This document shows, piece after piece, positions 25,910-34,732 of a stretch of DNA of 64,000 nt. The translations under genes were made by a program, and so were the position numbers. Position 1 is the stretch's first letter, and every line of letters starts with the position of its first letter. Location: contig NZ_JAGIOR010000001.1 in assembly GCF_017876795.1 (NCBI RefSeq), positions 901,501-965,500 of the forward strand, written 5' to 3'. Below the pieces are notes generated by a model. The model did no database searches. It worked only from the letters and a program-made list of their open reading frames with translations, and was not told the origin of the DNA. Origin of the DNA: Rhizobium leguminosarum (lineage in GTDB: Bacteria; Pseudomonadota; Alphaproteobacteria; Rhizobiales; Rhizobiaceae).

Positions 25910-26832
25910 ACGTGCAGTTCGATCGTATCGCGCTGATCGGCATCGGCTTGATCGGCTCTTCGCTTGCCTACGACATCAGGCGGCTCGGCCTTGCAAAGGA
26001 GATCGTCGTCGCGACGCGTAGCGCCGATACGCTGAAGCGGGCCGAGGAGCTCGGTCTCGGCGACCGTTACACGACGTCTTCGGCCGATGCCGTCAAGGAT
26101 GCCGATCTGGTGATCGTCTCGGTGCCGGTCGGCGCGTCGGAAAGTGTGGCGAAGGAGATAGCGGCTAGCCTGAAGTCCGGGGCTGTTGTCACCGATGTCG
26201 GCTCCACCAAAGCCTCGGTCATCGCGCAGATGCTGCCGCATATGCCTGATAATGTGCATTTCATCCCCGGCCATCCACTGGCCGGCACCGAAAAATCCGG
26301 CCCCGATGCCGGCTTCCCGGGCCTCTTCGAAGGCCGCTGGTGCATCTTCACGCCGGTTGCCGGTACCGACGAGACGGCGCTGAAGCGTCTGCGCAGCTTC
26401 TGGGAAGCACTCGGCTCGAAGGTCGACGAAATGGATGCCGAGCATCACGACAAGGTGCTGGCGATCGTCTCGCACCTGCCGCATATCATTGCCTACAACA
26501 TCGTCGGCACCGCCGACGATCTGGAGACGGTGACCGAGTCGGAAGTCATCAAATACTCCGCCTCCGGCTTTCGCGATTTCACCCGACTTGCGGCTTCCGA
26601 CCCGACCATGTGGCGCGACGTCTGCCTGCACAATCGCGATGCGATCCTCGAAATGCTGGCGCGCTTCTCGGAGGATCTCGCCTATCTGCAGCGCGCGATC
26701 CGCTGGGGCGAGGGCGACAAGATCTTCGAACTTTTCACCCGCACGCGCGCCATCCGCCGCTCGATCGTCCAGGCCGGCCAGGATGTCGACGCGCCTGATT
26801 TCGGCCGCCACGCGCTGGACAACAAGAAGTAG
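25906..26832 (+). CDS. tyrC: Prephenate/cyclohexadienyl (arogenate) dehydrogenase
   Basis: A 308-residue TyrA-type protein. Rossmann loop [60 protein letters not shown] (catalytic His), [33 protein letters not shown]. It oxidises prephenate and/or arogenate with NAD(P)+ in tyrosine synthesis. Lacks an ACT domain at the C-terminus. Coupled to hisC by ATGA; the GNAT gene begins 9 bp downstream. Confidence 0.92.
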   Translation: MNVQFDRIALIGIGLIGSSLAYDIRRLGLAKEIVVATRSADTLKRAEELGLGDRYTTSSADAVKDADLVIVSVPVGASESVAKEIAASLKSGAVVTDVGSTKASVIAQMLPHMPDNVHFIPGHPLAGTEKSGPDAGFPGLFEGRWCIFTPVAGTDETALKRLRSFWEALGSKVDEMDAEHHDKVLAIVSHLPHIIAYNIVGTADDLETVTESEVIKYSASGFRDFTRLAASDPTMWRDVCLHNRDAILEMLARFSEDLAYLQRAIRWGEGDKIFELFTRTRAIRRSIVQAGQDVDAPDFGRHALDNKK

Positions 26833-26841
26833 CCGCTGGCG

Positions 26842-27261
26842 ATGGTTGAGGTGGCGCGTGCCAGCCAGGTGGATATCGATTGGCTCGTTCGCGAGGATGT
26901 CAGCGCTGGTGAAGCCTGGGTGTCGCGATGCGTGGCGCTTGGCGAATATCTCGTTGCGAGGGAAGCCGACGAGATCGTCGGTTTCCTGCGCTTCTCCCGC
27001 TTCTGGGGCAGAGTTCCCTACATGGAGATGATCCGCGTCCTGCCCGGCTACCGCCGTTCCGGCGTCGGAACGGCGCTGTTTGACGCCTGGGAAGGGGCGA
27101 TGCGCGGCGACGGCGCCCGCCTTTTGATGACTTCGAGCGAATGCGACGAGAGCCGCCCTCAGGACTGGCATCGCCGCAATGGATTTACCGAGACCGGCGC
27201 GATCGAACTACCCGGGCTGCAGTCGGTGCCTGAGGTCTTCTTCGTCAAGCGGATAAGCTGA
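26842..27261 (+). CDS. GNAT family N-acetyltransferase
   Basis: A 139-residue protein. The acetyl-CoA loop is visible as IRVLPGYRRSGVGTALFDAWE (R/Q-x-x-G-x-G/A type), with EIVGFLRFSRFWGRVPYMEM before it and QDWHRRNGFTETG after it, the usual GNAT order. The acceptor substrate is not evident. It lies 9 bp after tyrC on the same strand and probably belongs to the transcript. Confidence 0.85.
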   Translation: MVEVARASQVDIDWLVREDVSAGEAWVSRCVALGEYLVAREADEIVGFLRFSRFWGRVPYMEMIRVLPGYRRSGVGTALFDAWEGAMRGDGARLLMTSSECDESRPQDWHRRNGFTETGAIELPGLQSVPEVFFVKRIS

Positions 27262-27272
27262 GAGGCGACATA

Positions 27273-28289
27273 TCAGATCGGCGGTATCCGGCCGAGCGGG
27301 ATGAAACCGCTGACGGTGGCGTTGCCGTGATCGACGACGAGATCGACCGAGACCTTGTCTTTGCCGCCCGCAAGCGATTTCAAGAGCTTGGTCGCCGTTT
27401 TGACGGTCGAGGCGATATCCGGAAAGGCCTGTTTCAGGCTGTCGCCCCAGGGGCCGAGCTGTTCGATCTCCAGCTTGAATTTTCCCGAGAGCAGGCCCTG
27501 CTCGTCGAAGGAGAAGGGACCGGTGAGCGTCATCACCTTGCCGTCGCCGATGTCGGCGACGATGCGGCGCAGCTCACCGGTGGCACCGTTGAGGCCGCTC
27601 GGATCACTGCCGTCGATCAGGCCGGCTTTGCCGGCGACTGTCAGATCGATGCTGGCCGACAGTTTCGGGAAGATTTGCGGCCAGTCCTTGATCGCGGTGT
27701 TGGCATCCTGCACGGAGATCGCGCCGTCGAGATCGGCACCGTTCTGGCGCAGATGAATTTCGGTGCGAGCGGCATCGAAGCTGATGGTCTGGCCGGTGTA
27801 GGAGGAAACCGCCGTCGCCTTCAGGCCCTCGATGACCGTTGAGCTGCGGTCAATGCCCCGCAACCTCGTCGCCAGGCTTGCTTGCAGGTTTGCCCATTGG
27901 GCCGAGATCGAAAGGCCATTGCTGGTGCGGATCGCGGCCGGCGAATCGAGCTCCCAGACGATATTGCCGGGCGCGTAGACCTGCGCTGCCGAACGCAACG
28001 CGCCGAAGGTGGCCGAGACGCCGTTGACATTGTCGTCGACATCGATCTTGGAGCAGAACAGGCCGATACGGAAAGGATAGCCGCGGAATTCGATATCGGA
28101 GCATTCGCCGCTGACGCCTGCCTGGTCGCGCGGCGCGATCGCCTTCAGCACCGTGGTCTTCAGCGTCGATGCCGCATAGAACCAGCCGCCGGTATAAAGC
28201 GCGATCACCAGGAGGACGCCGCCACCCAGCAACCAGAATTTCTTGCCGCTGCTGGATTGGCTGCTGCCGGATTGGCTTGACGCTGCCAT
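27273..28289 (-). CDS. DUF2125 domain protein
   Basis: A 338-residue protein from ATG 28289 (MAASSQSGSSQSSSGKK; an ATG four codons upstream is possible). A Ser/Gln-rich head precedes one hydrophobic helix (FWLLGGGVLLVIALYTGGWFYAA) and a long periplasmic domain with CSDIEFRGYPFRIGLFC, the DUF2125 hallmark (two Cys around a G-Y-P-F-R motif), then repeated beta-strand units. Function unknown; probably an inner-membrane-anchored envelope protein. Divergent from the ChaC gene at 28340. Confidence 0.82.
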   Translation of the reverse strand: MAASSQSGSSQSSSGKKFWLLGGGVLLVIALYTGGWFYAASTLKTTVLKAIAPRDQAGVSGECSDIEFRGYPFRIGLFCSKIDVDDNVNGVSATFGALRSAAQVYAPGNIVWELDSPAAIRTSNGLSISAQWANLQASLATRLRGIDRSSTVIEGLKATAVSSYTGQTISFDAARTEIHLRQNGADLDGAISVQDANTAIKDWPQIFPKLSASIDLTVAGKAGLIDGSDPSGLNGATGELRRIVADIGDGKVMTLTGPFSFDEQGLLSGKFKLEIEQLGPWGDSLKQAFPDIASTVKTATKLLKSLAGGKDKVSVDLVVDHGNATVSGFIPLGRIPPI

Positions 28290-28339
28290 GATGTTCTCCA
28301 ATGGTGAATCGCAAATGTGATTCCGGTCTGGCGTGCGAT

Positions 28340-28870
28340 ATGGACGAAATTTGGGTATTTGGCTACGGTTCGCTGATGTGGAATCCGGGCTTCGAGTTCA
28401 TGGAGCGGGCAGAGGCTCTGATCTACGGCTACAGGCGTTCGCTCTGCGTCCGCTCGTTTGTCCATCGCGGTACGCGCGACAGTCCTGGCCTGGTTCTCGG
28501 CCTCGACAGGGGCGGCGCCTGCCGCGGCATGGCTTTCCGCATTTCCCCGGAAAAATGGGATGAGGTGATCGATTATCTCCGCGCCCGCGAGCTGGTTACC
28601 AATGTCTACCTGGAGCGCCGGGTGCGGCTGCAATTTGCGGGAGGCCGCAGGGTGGAGGCGGTTACCTACATTGCTGATCGCGACCATGAGCAATATGCCG
28701 GTACGCTCGACGCATTTGAGGCGGCGCGGGTGGTGAACCAGGCCAAGGGCCAGTCAGGCCCGAATGATGCCTATGTCTTTAACACGGCGATGCATCTGAA
28801 GCAGATGGGCATTCGCGACCATTGGCTGGAGCAGGTCGTCGACGAAGTGGAGCGGCTGCGCGCCGCCTGA
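28340..28870 (+). CDS. ChaC-type gamma-glutamylcyclotransferase
   Basis: A 176-residue protein from ATG 28340 (MDEIWVFGYGSLMWNPGFEF); a 13-residue upstream extension is possible. The YGSL substrate-binding loop is followed by the conserved WNP, RGTRDSPGLVLGL, GMAFRISPEKWDEVIDYLRARELVTNVYLER with the likely catalytic Glu, and NDAYVFNTAMHLKQMGIRD. ChaC enzymes cleave glutathione to 5-oxoproline and Cys-Gly. Length is slightly shorter than E. coli ChaC. Confidence 0.88.
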   Translation: MDEIWVFGYGSLMWNPGFEFMERAEALIYGYRRSLCVRSFVHRGTRDSPGLVLGLDRGGACRGMAFRISPEKWDEVIDYLRARELVTNVYLERRVRLQFAGGRRVEAVTYIADRDHEQYAGTLDAFEAARVVNQAKGQSGPNDAYVFNTAMHLKQMGIRDHWLEQVVDEVERLRAA

Positions 28871-28929
28871 TCCTCACGCGCGTCGCGATTATTATCGCAA
28901 AAACCGCTGCGCAGTTTGCGCGACATGCT

Positions 28930-29727
28930 TCAGGCGGTCGCCGTCTTCAGCCTGCGCAGCTCGGCCAGCCTTTCGACCGCCGTCGGCGGCAGCGGCACAT
29001 GCGGATTTGCCTCGACGGTTTCGAGCAGAAGCTCGTCGCTTGCCCGCTCCGACACCTCGATCAGATGGGCGAAAAACGCGTCCGGATCCATTCCCGGCAT
29101 GATCGGCGGCAGGATCCTCACCTTGAAATGACCGGGATAACGACGAATGCTGCGCCGCGGCCAGAAGAGACCGGGATGCATGACGATCGGCACCACGGGG
29201 ATGGCGAGATCACGGTACATGCGGGCGATGCCATACTTATAGACCGGTTCGGCACCCGGCGGGCGACGGGTGCCCTCAGGATAGATGATCAGCTGGCGGC
29301 CGGTCGAAAGCTCCTGTTTCGTGCGCTTCAACACCTCCACCATCACCTTGCCACGGGCGCCGCGATCAACCGGGATCATCCGCTGCTTCTTCGCATACCA
29401 GCCGAACAGCGGAATCCACATCAGCTCGCGCTTCAGGATGTAGACCGGGTCCTTCAGCCAGGGCAGCAGCGCATAGGTATCCCAGAAGGACTGGTGCTTC
29501 GGCGCCAGGATGTAGCTGCCGTCCGGGAGGTTCTCCAGGCCTTCGATCTCGAAGGTGGTGCCGACGATCACCCGCATCAGCCAGTGGTTGGAGCGTGCCC
29601 AATTCTTCGGGATCGCATAGGCGGTCAGGCGCGGCGCCAGGAAATAGTATGGCGAGAGAACGATCATCCGTATGATGAGGTTGGCGTAGAAGATCGTGTT
29701 GAAGAGGACGGAACGCAGGGCGATCAT
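28930..29727 (-). CDS. plsC: 1-acyl-sn-glycerol-3-phosphate acyltransferase
   Basis: A 265-residue membrane-associated enzyme from ATG 29727 (MIALRSVLFNTIFYANL; further ATGs lie 8 codons upstream). Motif I is KHQSFWDT, the HX4D catalytic pair; RELMWIPLFGWYAK and VDRGARGK follow, motif III is IIYPEGTRR, and the C-terminal domain carries IVMHPGLFWPRRS. It makes phosphatidic acid from lysophosphatidic acid. Start choice is supported by the hydrophobic first helix. On the same strand as the DUF218 gene, but with a repeat between them. Confidence 0.9.
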   Translation of the reverse strand: MIALRSVLFNTIFYANLIIRMIVLSPYYFLAPRLTAYAIPKNWARSNHWLMRVIVGTTFEIEGLENLPDGSYILAPKHQSFWDTYALLPWLKDPVYILKRELMWIPLFGWYAKKQRMIPVDRGARGKVMVEVLKRTKQELSTGRQLIIYPEGTRRPPGAEPVYKYGIARMYRDLAIPVVPIVMHPGLFWPRRSIRRYPGHFKVRILPPIMPGMDPDAFFAHLIEVSERASDELLLETVEANPHVPLPPTAVERLAELRRLKTATA

Positions 29728-29804
29728 GAAACTTTCCCGAGGCATGCTCACGGGACCGGCCTACACGATATTGCTCGGCATAAAAAGCGTTTGATGACGT
29801 CCCA

Positions 29805-29917
29805 GAACAGGATTCAGATTTTAGGCCGGGCCTAAAATCTGAATCCTGTTCTAAATTAAAGAGTTGGAGCGTGATGTCATGAGTAAACCGCTCACTCTTT
29901 TCGGCATCATGCTCTAG
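29805..29917. repeat. Intergenic palindromic repeat, class B
   Basis: About 113 bp. It starts with a large palindrome, AGAACAGGATTCAGATTTTAGG / CCTAAAATCTGAATCCTGTTCT (centre near 29829), and ends with the unit GAGCGTGATGTCATGAGTAAACCGCTC...TCATGCTCTAG. Class-B copies also occur at 34486, 39118 and, partial, at 43227 and 53670. Confidence 0.8.
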
Positions 29918-29925
29918 CAAAGGCG

Positions 29926-30642
29926 TCAGTTCTCGCTCGACGCGCTTGCCGAGCGCAGCCCGGTGTGGCGACCGAAGCCGGTGATGTTGCGGGCGCCGGT
30001 CAGCAGCACTTTTACATATTCGGCAAGCATGACACGCATCGCATTCGGGTCGGTGAACCAGTTGCGGCTCTTCAAATCCGAATTGACCACGGGATAAGCG
30101 ATGAACTCGATATCGGGATCGACATAGGAGAGCTCCGCGAGGCTTCGCGGCATGTGGTAGTTGTTGGTGACGATCAAGACGCTGCGGTATCCCTTGGCGT
30201 GGATCCAGTTCGAAGCTTCCTCGGCATTGCCGATCGTGTCGATCGCATCGTGGCCGATATCGACACAGCAGGAGAAGAGATCGGCCGAGCCCTGCGTCAT
30301 CTTGCGGATCTGCGCCGGCGTGGTCGTCGGGTGGACGCCGGAAATGAGCAAACGCTTGCCGGCACCCTTCTGCAGCAGCTCCACGGCCTGATCGATGCGC
30401 TGGTAACCCCCTGTCAGCACCACGATCGCATCTGCCTTCGGCTCGGCCGGGGGCTTCAGCGTCGTTACGGAATCGGCGAAACGCAGGAAACCGCCGAACA
30501 CCAGGGCGATCGCCAGCACGCAGGCAAAGCCGCCCCAACGCAGCAGGCGGCGGATCAGCCCGCGCCGCGGCGGCAAACCCGCCGGGCGGTCGAGCTCCGG
30601 GTCCTGATGAATCGGGTTAGGTGTTGTATCTCCGATGGTCAT
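29926..30642 (-). CDS. DUF218/YdcF-ElyC-SanA family membrane protein
   Basis: A 238-residue protein with one hydrophobic segment (GGFACVLAIALVFGGFLRFA, about 36-55) and a DUF218 domain: ADAIVVLTGGYQRIDQAVELLQKG, RLLISG, TIGNAEEASNWIHAKGYRSVLIVTNNYHMPRSLAEL. The motif order (LTGG...N-A-x-E-A...T-N-x-Y-H-M-P-R) is that of ElyC/SanA/YdcF, which act in envelope maintenance. The periplasmic domain probably faces outward. 67 bp downstream of ftsX on the same strand. Confidence 0.85.
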   Translation of the reverse strand: MTIGDTTPNPIHQDPELDRPAGLPPRRGLIRRLLRWGGFACVLAIALVFGGFLRFADSVTTLKPPAEPKADAIVVLTGGYQRIDQAVELLQKGAGKRLLISGVHPTTTPAQIRKMTQGSADLFSCCVDIGHDAIDTIGNAEEASNWIHAKGYRSVLIVTNNYHMPRSLAELSYVDPDIEFIAYPVVNSDLKSRNWFTDPNAMRVMLAEYVKVLLTGARNITGFGRHTGLRSASASSEN

Positions 30643-30709
30643 GAATCGTGACTATACGCTGATTGCGGCGCGGAACAGACGCTTTCATGGCAAAACGGCA
30701 TGGTCACGA

Positions 30710-31723
30710 TCAACTCGCGATGCCGTCGGTGCGTGTCGGGTCCGAGCGTAGTGTATCGATTTCGTAGATCGTCTGCATGACGGTCAACCGCGCGGTGATA
30801 GTGGTCAGGAGCGCAATGACGATCATCGTTGCGAAGATGCCGGCATAACCGAGCACGCCGACGGAGAAGGTGCCAAAGAGCGCCGTCGCCTGGTCCGTTT
30901 CCGGGGTGGCAAGGGTGCGGCTCTGCCAGAAACCGGCGGTGGCGAAGAAGAGGGCGGCAAGGGCGCTGCCGATTGCCGAGCCCTTGAGGCTGATCTTCAG
31001 GAAATGCTTCTGGAATTCGGTGGCGACGAAGGAGCTTTCGGCGCCGACGAAATGCAGAACTTCGACGACGTGACGATTGCCCGACAGCGCGCCGCGCGTG
31101 GCGAAAACGACGGTGAGCACCATCGCCGTGAAAACCAGAAGCAGGATGCCTGTGCCGATCATGACGGTCGTGTGCGCCATGGACACCAGCCGGTCGACCC
31201 AGGTGCGGTGGTCGTCGAGGGTGGCCTGCGGGATGCTGTCTTTCAGCAGCGCCCGCATCGAATCGAAATCCGGTGGATTGCTCTCGTCGATGGTGATGAT
31301 GACCAGGCGGGGAACGGGTAGATCCTTGAGATCGAGACCGGGGCCGAGCCAGGGTTCGAGCAGGCGGGCGGTCGCCGCCTCGTCGACGATCTGGCCGCTC
31401 TTGGTGCCGACGAAGGTCAGCGCCAGGTCGCGCGCCTGGGTCAGCGCCTTTTCCATGTCGAGATTGTCGTCCGGCTTGATCTGGATGGTGATCTCGCGGG
31501 AGATCTGGCTCTCCCAGCTTGCTGCCGTCGAGCGCACCATGCTGACGCCGCCGAGCGTCAGGCAGGCGAGAAAGGCCATGATTGCGATCACCACCATCAA
31601 CGCGCTACCCTGGATGTTGGAGGGCGGCAGGATCGGCGCGGTCGGACGCACGCGCATTTCCGGCCGCTTCTGCTCAGCCTTACCAGGCGCCTTGTCCGGA
31701 TTTCTGGATGGGGGCTCAGTCAT
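30710..31723 (-). CDS. ftsX: Cell division protein FtsX
   Basis: A 337-residue membrane protein with a proline-rich cytoplasmic head, a first transmembrane helix (ALMVVIAIMAFLACLTLGGVS), a large periplasmic loop, then three further helices (MIGTGILLLVFTAMVLTVVFATR, ALAALFFATAGF, GYAGIFATMIVIALLTTI). This is the FtsX layout. With FtsE it forms the ABC-type complex that activates peptidoglycan hydrolases at the septum. Its start overlaps the ftsE stop by 8 bp, so the pair is coupled. Confidence 0.9.
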   Translation of the reverse strand: MTEPPSRNPDKAPGKAEQKRPEMRVRPTAPILPPSNIQGSALMVVIAIMAFLACLTLGGVSMVRSTAASWESQISREITIQIKPDDNLDMEKALTQARDLALTFVGTKSGQIVDEAATARLLEPWLGPGLDLKDLPVPRLVIITIDESNPPDFDSMRALLKDSIPQATLDDHRTWVDRLVSMAHTTVMIGTGILLLVFTAMVLTVVFATRGALSGNRHVVEVLHFVGAESSFVATEFQKHFLKISLKGSAIGSALAALFFATAGFWQSRTLATPETDQATALFGTFSVGVLGYAGIFATMIVIALLTTITARLTVMQTIYEIDTLRSDPTRTDGIAS

Positions 31724-32375
31724 AGATATCGAGATGCCCCCCCGAGAGGATCATGCGGCGCGCTTCCACCTGTTCCATCAGCGCCAGGTCATGCGTGGCG
31801 ATCACAACGGCGGTGCCGAGGCGGTTCAGCTCGAGGAAAAGATTGAGCAGGCGCTTGGCCATCGGCGGGTCGACATTGCCCGTCGGTTCGTCGGCAAGCA
31901 GCACTTCCGGCCGGTCCATCAGCGCCCGGGCGATCGCGGCGCGCTGTTTCTCGCCGCCGGAGAGCACCGGCGGCAGCACGTTGATGCGTTCGCCGAGGCC
32001 GACCCATTTCAGCAATTCCAGGACGTCGGTCTTGTAGGAGCTCTCGTCCTTGCCGCGCACGCGTAAGGGCAAAGCGACATTCTCATAGGTCGTCAGATGA
32101 TCGAGGAGGCGGAAATCCTGGAAGACGATGCCGACGCGGCGGCGCAGCAGCGGCAGTTCGGGGCGCGGGATTTCGGAAATGTCGCGCCCGAACATGCGGA
32201 TCAGGCCGCGTGTCGGCTGCAGTGACATGAACAGCAGCCTGAGCAGCGAGGTCTTGCCGGCGCCCGATGGGCCCGTCAGGAACTGAAAGGATTTCTTCGG
32301 AATGTCGAAGGTCAGGTCCCGGAGGATTTCCGGGCCCATGCCATAGCGCAAACCGACATTCTCGAAGTGGATCAA
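31716..32375 (-). CDS. ftsE: Cell division ATP-binding protein FtsE
   Basis: A 219-residue ABC ATPase. The family start LIHFENVGLRYGMGPEILRDL corresponds to a TTG codon at 32375; an ATG at 32495 would add 40 residues of non-family sequence, so the TTG is preferred. Walker A GPSGAGKTS, Q-loop VFQDFRLL, signature LSGGEKQR, Walker B VLLADEPTGN and switch ATHD are intact. FtsE energises FtsX at the divisome. Upstream, within about 120 bp, are GTTAAC/TTAAC elements and TTAACCAT that may be CtrA boxes. Confidence 0.92.
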   Translation of the reverse strand: MIHFENVGLRYGMGPEILRDLTFDIPKKSFQFLTGPSGAGKTSLLRLLFMSLQPTRGLIRMFGRDISEIPRPELPLLRRRVGIVFQDFRLLDHLTTYENVALPLRVRGKDESSYKTDVLELLKWVGLGERINVLPPVLSGGEKQRAAIARALMDRPEVLLADEPTGNVDPPMAKRLLNLFLELNRLGTAVVIATHDLALMEQVEARRMILSGGHLDIYD

Positions 32376-32415
32376 CGGGCAGCTCAGTCTGTTCTTGGTT
32401 TCACCGCGTGACTTG

Positions 32416-32495
32416 TTAACCAACACCGTTAACAGCCGGTAAATTTTGCCGGAAAGACGCCCGTTTGATGGCGATCTTTGCGAAGCATTAACCAT
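32416..32495 (-). promoter_or_regulatory. Candidate CtrA-type sites upstream of ftsE
   Basis: TTAAC (32416-32420) and GTTAAC (32428-32433) flank a 7-bp gap, and TTAACCAT (32488-32495), a CtrA half-site, lies further upstream. In alphaproteobacteria CtrA binds TTAA-N7-TTAA or half-sites of this type upstream of division genes. The assignment rests on motif matching only. Confidence 0.4.
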
Positions 32496-32581
32496 TAAAA
32501 TTTACGACTGAGCAGGATTCGTTTCAATGCCAAGATTTCCTCTGGCAGCGAAACCATGTGGACATCTGCGAGGCAGCCACC

Positions 32582-33232
32582 ATGGAAGCATCCTCCTTCA
32601 GCCGCCGGACGCCGGGCCAGGCCTATGATTTCCTGCCGCCGGAACCTGCCGCCCGCCAATACCGCGCGGCGCGTCCCGCCGATATTTCCGACGCCGAATT
32701 CGTGACGCTCGGCAAAGCCCGGCCGAAGGAATTTACCGCAAGGACCTATAACGACAACCGCAAGCGCGCGGCTGGCGCTCACGCGGCACAGGCGCTGCCG
32801 ACGCCCGCGATGACAACTGTTCTGCGCGACCTGGAATCCTTCCTGCAGCGCGCCTCGATGCGGAGCTTCGCAGGCTTGGTGCTGGCGCTTGCCGTGCTCG
32901 TCTTCGGGCTTGCGGGCGGCTTTTCCGGCCTTTCCGCCAAGACTGCCTATTCCGGAGCGCCGCTGCATTTCACCCATGTGACGGTGGCGCCGTGCGACGC
33001 GAACGGTATGCGCGTGCTCGTCATCAACGGCATCATCGAAAACGACAGCGGCACGACGCAGACGGTGCAACCGATCCGCGCCGATCTCGTCACCGACGAG
33101 CGGCTGACCGCCAGTATCGTCATCAATCCGCCCTCCGATGTCATCTATAGCGGCCAAAGCCGGGGCTTCTCGGCCCGTGTGCAGCATGCCGGCGGAAAAC
33201 TGCCGGAGGTCCGGCTTTCGTTCCTGCCGTAG
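32582..33232 (+). CDS. Conserved single-span membrane protein (DUF3426-like C-terminus)
   Basis: A 216-residue protein from ATG 32582. The N-terminal ~95 residues are polar and low-complexity, then comes one membrane helix (FAGLVLALAVLVFGLAGGF) and a C-terminal ~95-residue domain with MRVLVINGIIENDSGTTQTVQPIRADLVTDE, an immunoglobulin-like pattern resembling DUF3426 domains of zinc-ribbon MJ0042 proteins. The N-terminal zinc ribbon of such proteins is absent. Divergent from ftsEX and upstream of hpt; function unknown. Confidence 0.7.
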   Translation: MEASSFSRRTPGQAYDFLPPEPAARQYRAARPADISDAEFVTLGKARPKEFTARTYNDNRKRAAGAHAAQALPTPAMTTVLRDLESFLQRASMRSFAGLVLALAVLVFGLAGGFSGLSAKTAYSGAPLHFTHVTVAPCDANGMRVLVINGIIENDSGTTQTVQPIRADLVTDERLTASIVINPPSDVIYSGQSRGFSARVQHAGGKLPEVRLSFLP

Positions 33233-33367
33233 AGAGCGACTTGATACGGAATAGCTGACTTTCCTGCCGCAGGTCGGACCAATCCGGTTAATTTCATGGC
33301 TGGCGAGGCTGTTTCACGCTCGCATATGTGCTAACGGCTTACGCTTCTTTTCATGGAGCAAGCCCTT

Positions 33368-33910
33368 ATGCCTGTCGTGCGCGGAAAAAATATCGAGCCG
33401 CTCTTCACTGCCGAGCAGATCGCCGAGCGCAATCATTCGATGGCGCGGGAGATCGCCAACGGGCCGACCAAGGACCTGCTTGTCATCGCCGTGCTCAAGG
33501 GTTCGTTCATCTTCGCCGCCGACCTGATCCGCGCCCTGCACGATAGCGGGCTTGCCCCGGAGGTCGAGTTCATCACGCTGTCGAGCTATGGCATCGGCAC
33601 GGTCTCGCAGGGCGTGCGCATCGTCAAGGATATCGACAGCGACGTCCATGGCCGCGACGTCCTGTTGATCGATGATATCCTCGAATCCGGCCGGACGCTG
33701 CTGTTTGCCAAGGAATTGCTGTTCGAGCGCGGCGCGCGCAACGTCACGATCGCCGTGCTGCTCGACAAGCGCGTCAAGCGCAAGGAAAAGCTGGAGGCTG
33801 ACTATGTCGGCTTCGAATGCCCTGACTATTTTGTCGTCGGCTACGGCATGGATGTGGCCTATGCCTTCCGCGAACTGCCCTTCGTCGGCGTGGTCACCGG
33901 GGACGCCTGA
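33368..33910 (+). CDS. hpt: Hypoxanthine phosphoribosyltransferase
   Basis: A 180-residue type I PRTase starting MPVVRGKNIEPLF at ATG 33368. Landmarks: LLVIAVLKGSFIFAADLIRAL, the SSYG loop (TLSSYGIGT) that closes over the active site, and the PRPP motif VLLIDDILESGRTL. PDYFVVGYGMD binds the purine. It salvages hypoxanthine and possibly guanine to IMP/GMP. Five codons upstream there is another ATG (33353). Followed by cpdR about 150 bp downstream. Confidence 0.93.
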   Translation: MPVVRGKNIEPLFTAEQIAERNHSMAREIANGPTKDLLVIAVLKGSFIFAADLIRALHDSGLAPEVEFITLSSYGIGTVSQGVRIVKDIDSDVHGRDVLLIDDILESGRTLLFAKELLFERGARNVTIAVLLDKRVKRKEKLEADYVGFECPDYFVVGYGMDVAYAFRELPFVGVVTGDA

Positions 33911-33968
33911 GCGACTGCAAAGTGGTTTGAAAGACGCCGGCCGCTGCCTTGCCGTTCGAGATGGGTTG

Positions 33969-33976
33969 TTAACCAT
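33969..33976 (+). promoter_or_regulatory. CtrA-type half-site upstream of cpdR
   Basis: TTAACCAT, 87 bp upstream of the cpdR start codon, on the coding strand. It is identical to the half-site upstream of ftsE in this window. Cell-cycle control of cpdR by CtrA is known from Caulobacter; here it is a motif-based inference. Confidence 0.45.
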
Positions 33977-34062
33977 CTCGTCCATCGCTTCCTGATCTTT
34001 ACCGATCGAAAAGGAAAGTCTGGTGATTTCCGTCGCGGGGCTGACCACGGAGCAATGCACAT

Positions 34063-34422
34063 ATGGCAAGAATTCTGATCACGGAAGACGAGGACTCCCT
34101 GCGGTCCTTCGTAGCCCGAGCCCTGCGGCTTGATGGCCACGAGACCGACGAGGCGGCCGACGGGGCCGAGGGTCTGGAGAAGCTCAGGGAAGGGGTCTAC
34201 GATCTGCTGCTTTCAGATATCCGCATGCCCGTGATGGACGGCATCGAACTCGCCCATCAGGCAAAAGACGCCTTTCCTGGCCTGAAGATCCTGCTGATGA
34301 CCGGATATGCCGAGCAGCGCGAACGGGCCGATGATCTTGCCGAAAAGATCATCGACGTTGTCGCCAAACCATTCGCACTTCCCGATATCCGCAAGGCGGT
34401 TGCCCGGGCGCTGGTCGCTTAA
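34063..34422 (+). CDS. cpdR: Response regulator CpdR
   Basis: A 119-residue single-domain receiver: acidic pocket ITEDED (residues 6-11), phosphoacceptor Asp in LLLSDIRMPVMDG, Thr in LLMTGYAEQ and Lys in VVAKPFALP. No output domain. CpdR links the CckA-ChpT phosphorelay to ClpXP: unphosphorylated CpdR delivers CtrA and other substrates for proteolysis. Length and the sequence MARILITEDEDSLRSFVARAL match rhizobial CpdR proteins. The stop TAA (34420-34422) is the first part of a class-A repeat remnant. Confidence 0.92.
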   Translation: MARILITEDEDSLRSFVARALRLDGHETDEAADGAEGLEKLREGVYDLLLSDIRMPVMDGIELAHQAKDAFPGLKILLMTGYAEQRERADDLAEKIIDVVAKPFALPDIRKAVARALVA

Positions 34423-34699
34423 AGCTTCATTTTATGCATGTCGTCATCCCGGAACCGCTGCACACGTCCTGATGACATGCATCAGAGCATGATGCTGAAA
34501 ACTGAGTACGGTTTTCGGACGGCATACCGCTCACTTTCTTGGATGAGATCCGGATTCAGATTTTAGGCCGATCCGGCCTAAAATTCCCGCGCCGGAGCAT
34601 GATGCCGAAAAGTGCGAGCGGTTTTCTCATGACTCTAACTCTTTAAATTTAGAACAGGATGATTTTAGGCCGACCGAGCCTAAAATCATCCTGTTCTAG
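34420..34699. repeat. Composite repeat block (class A remnant plus two class B units)
   Basis: Between cpdR and the TIGR02302 gene, 310 bp hold no gene. TAAAGCTTCATTTTATGCATG...GACATGCATCA (34420-34487) is a shortened class-A unit. Two class-B units follow: AGAGCATGATGCTGAAAACTG... (from 34486) with the palindrome TTTTAGGCC(GATC)GGCCTAAAA, and GGAGCATGATGCCGAAAAGTG... ending with AGAACAGGATGATTTTAGG / CCTAAAATCATCCTGTTCT (34661-34699). The block probably acts as the terminator for both converging genes. Confidence 0.75.
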
Positions 34700-34732
34700 C
34701 GCGCGTCGTATCATGTCACGGCGGTGAAAGCC

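Noticed and set aside
32376..32495. N-terminal extension of ftsE from ATG 32495
   Set aside because: Forty extra residues without FtsE similarity and overlapping the putative promoter; the TTG at 32375 gives the family length.
34420..34699. CRISPR array
   Set aside because: The repeats are long, diverged palindromic mosaics without regular spacers; no cas genes are present.
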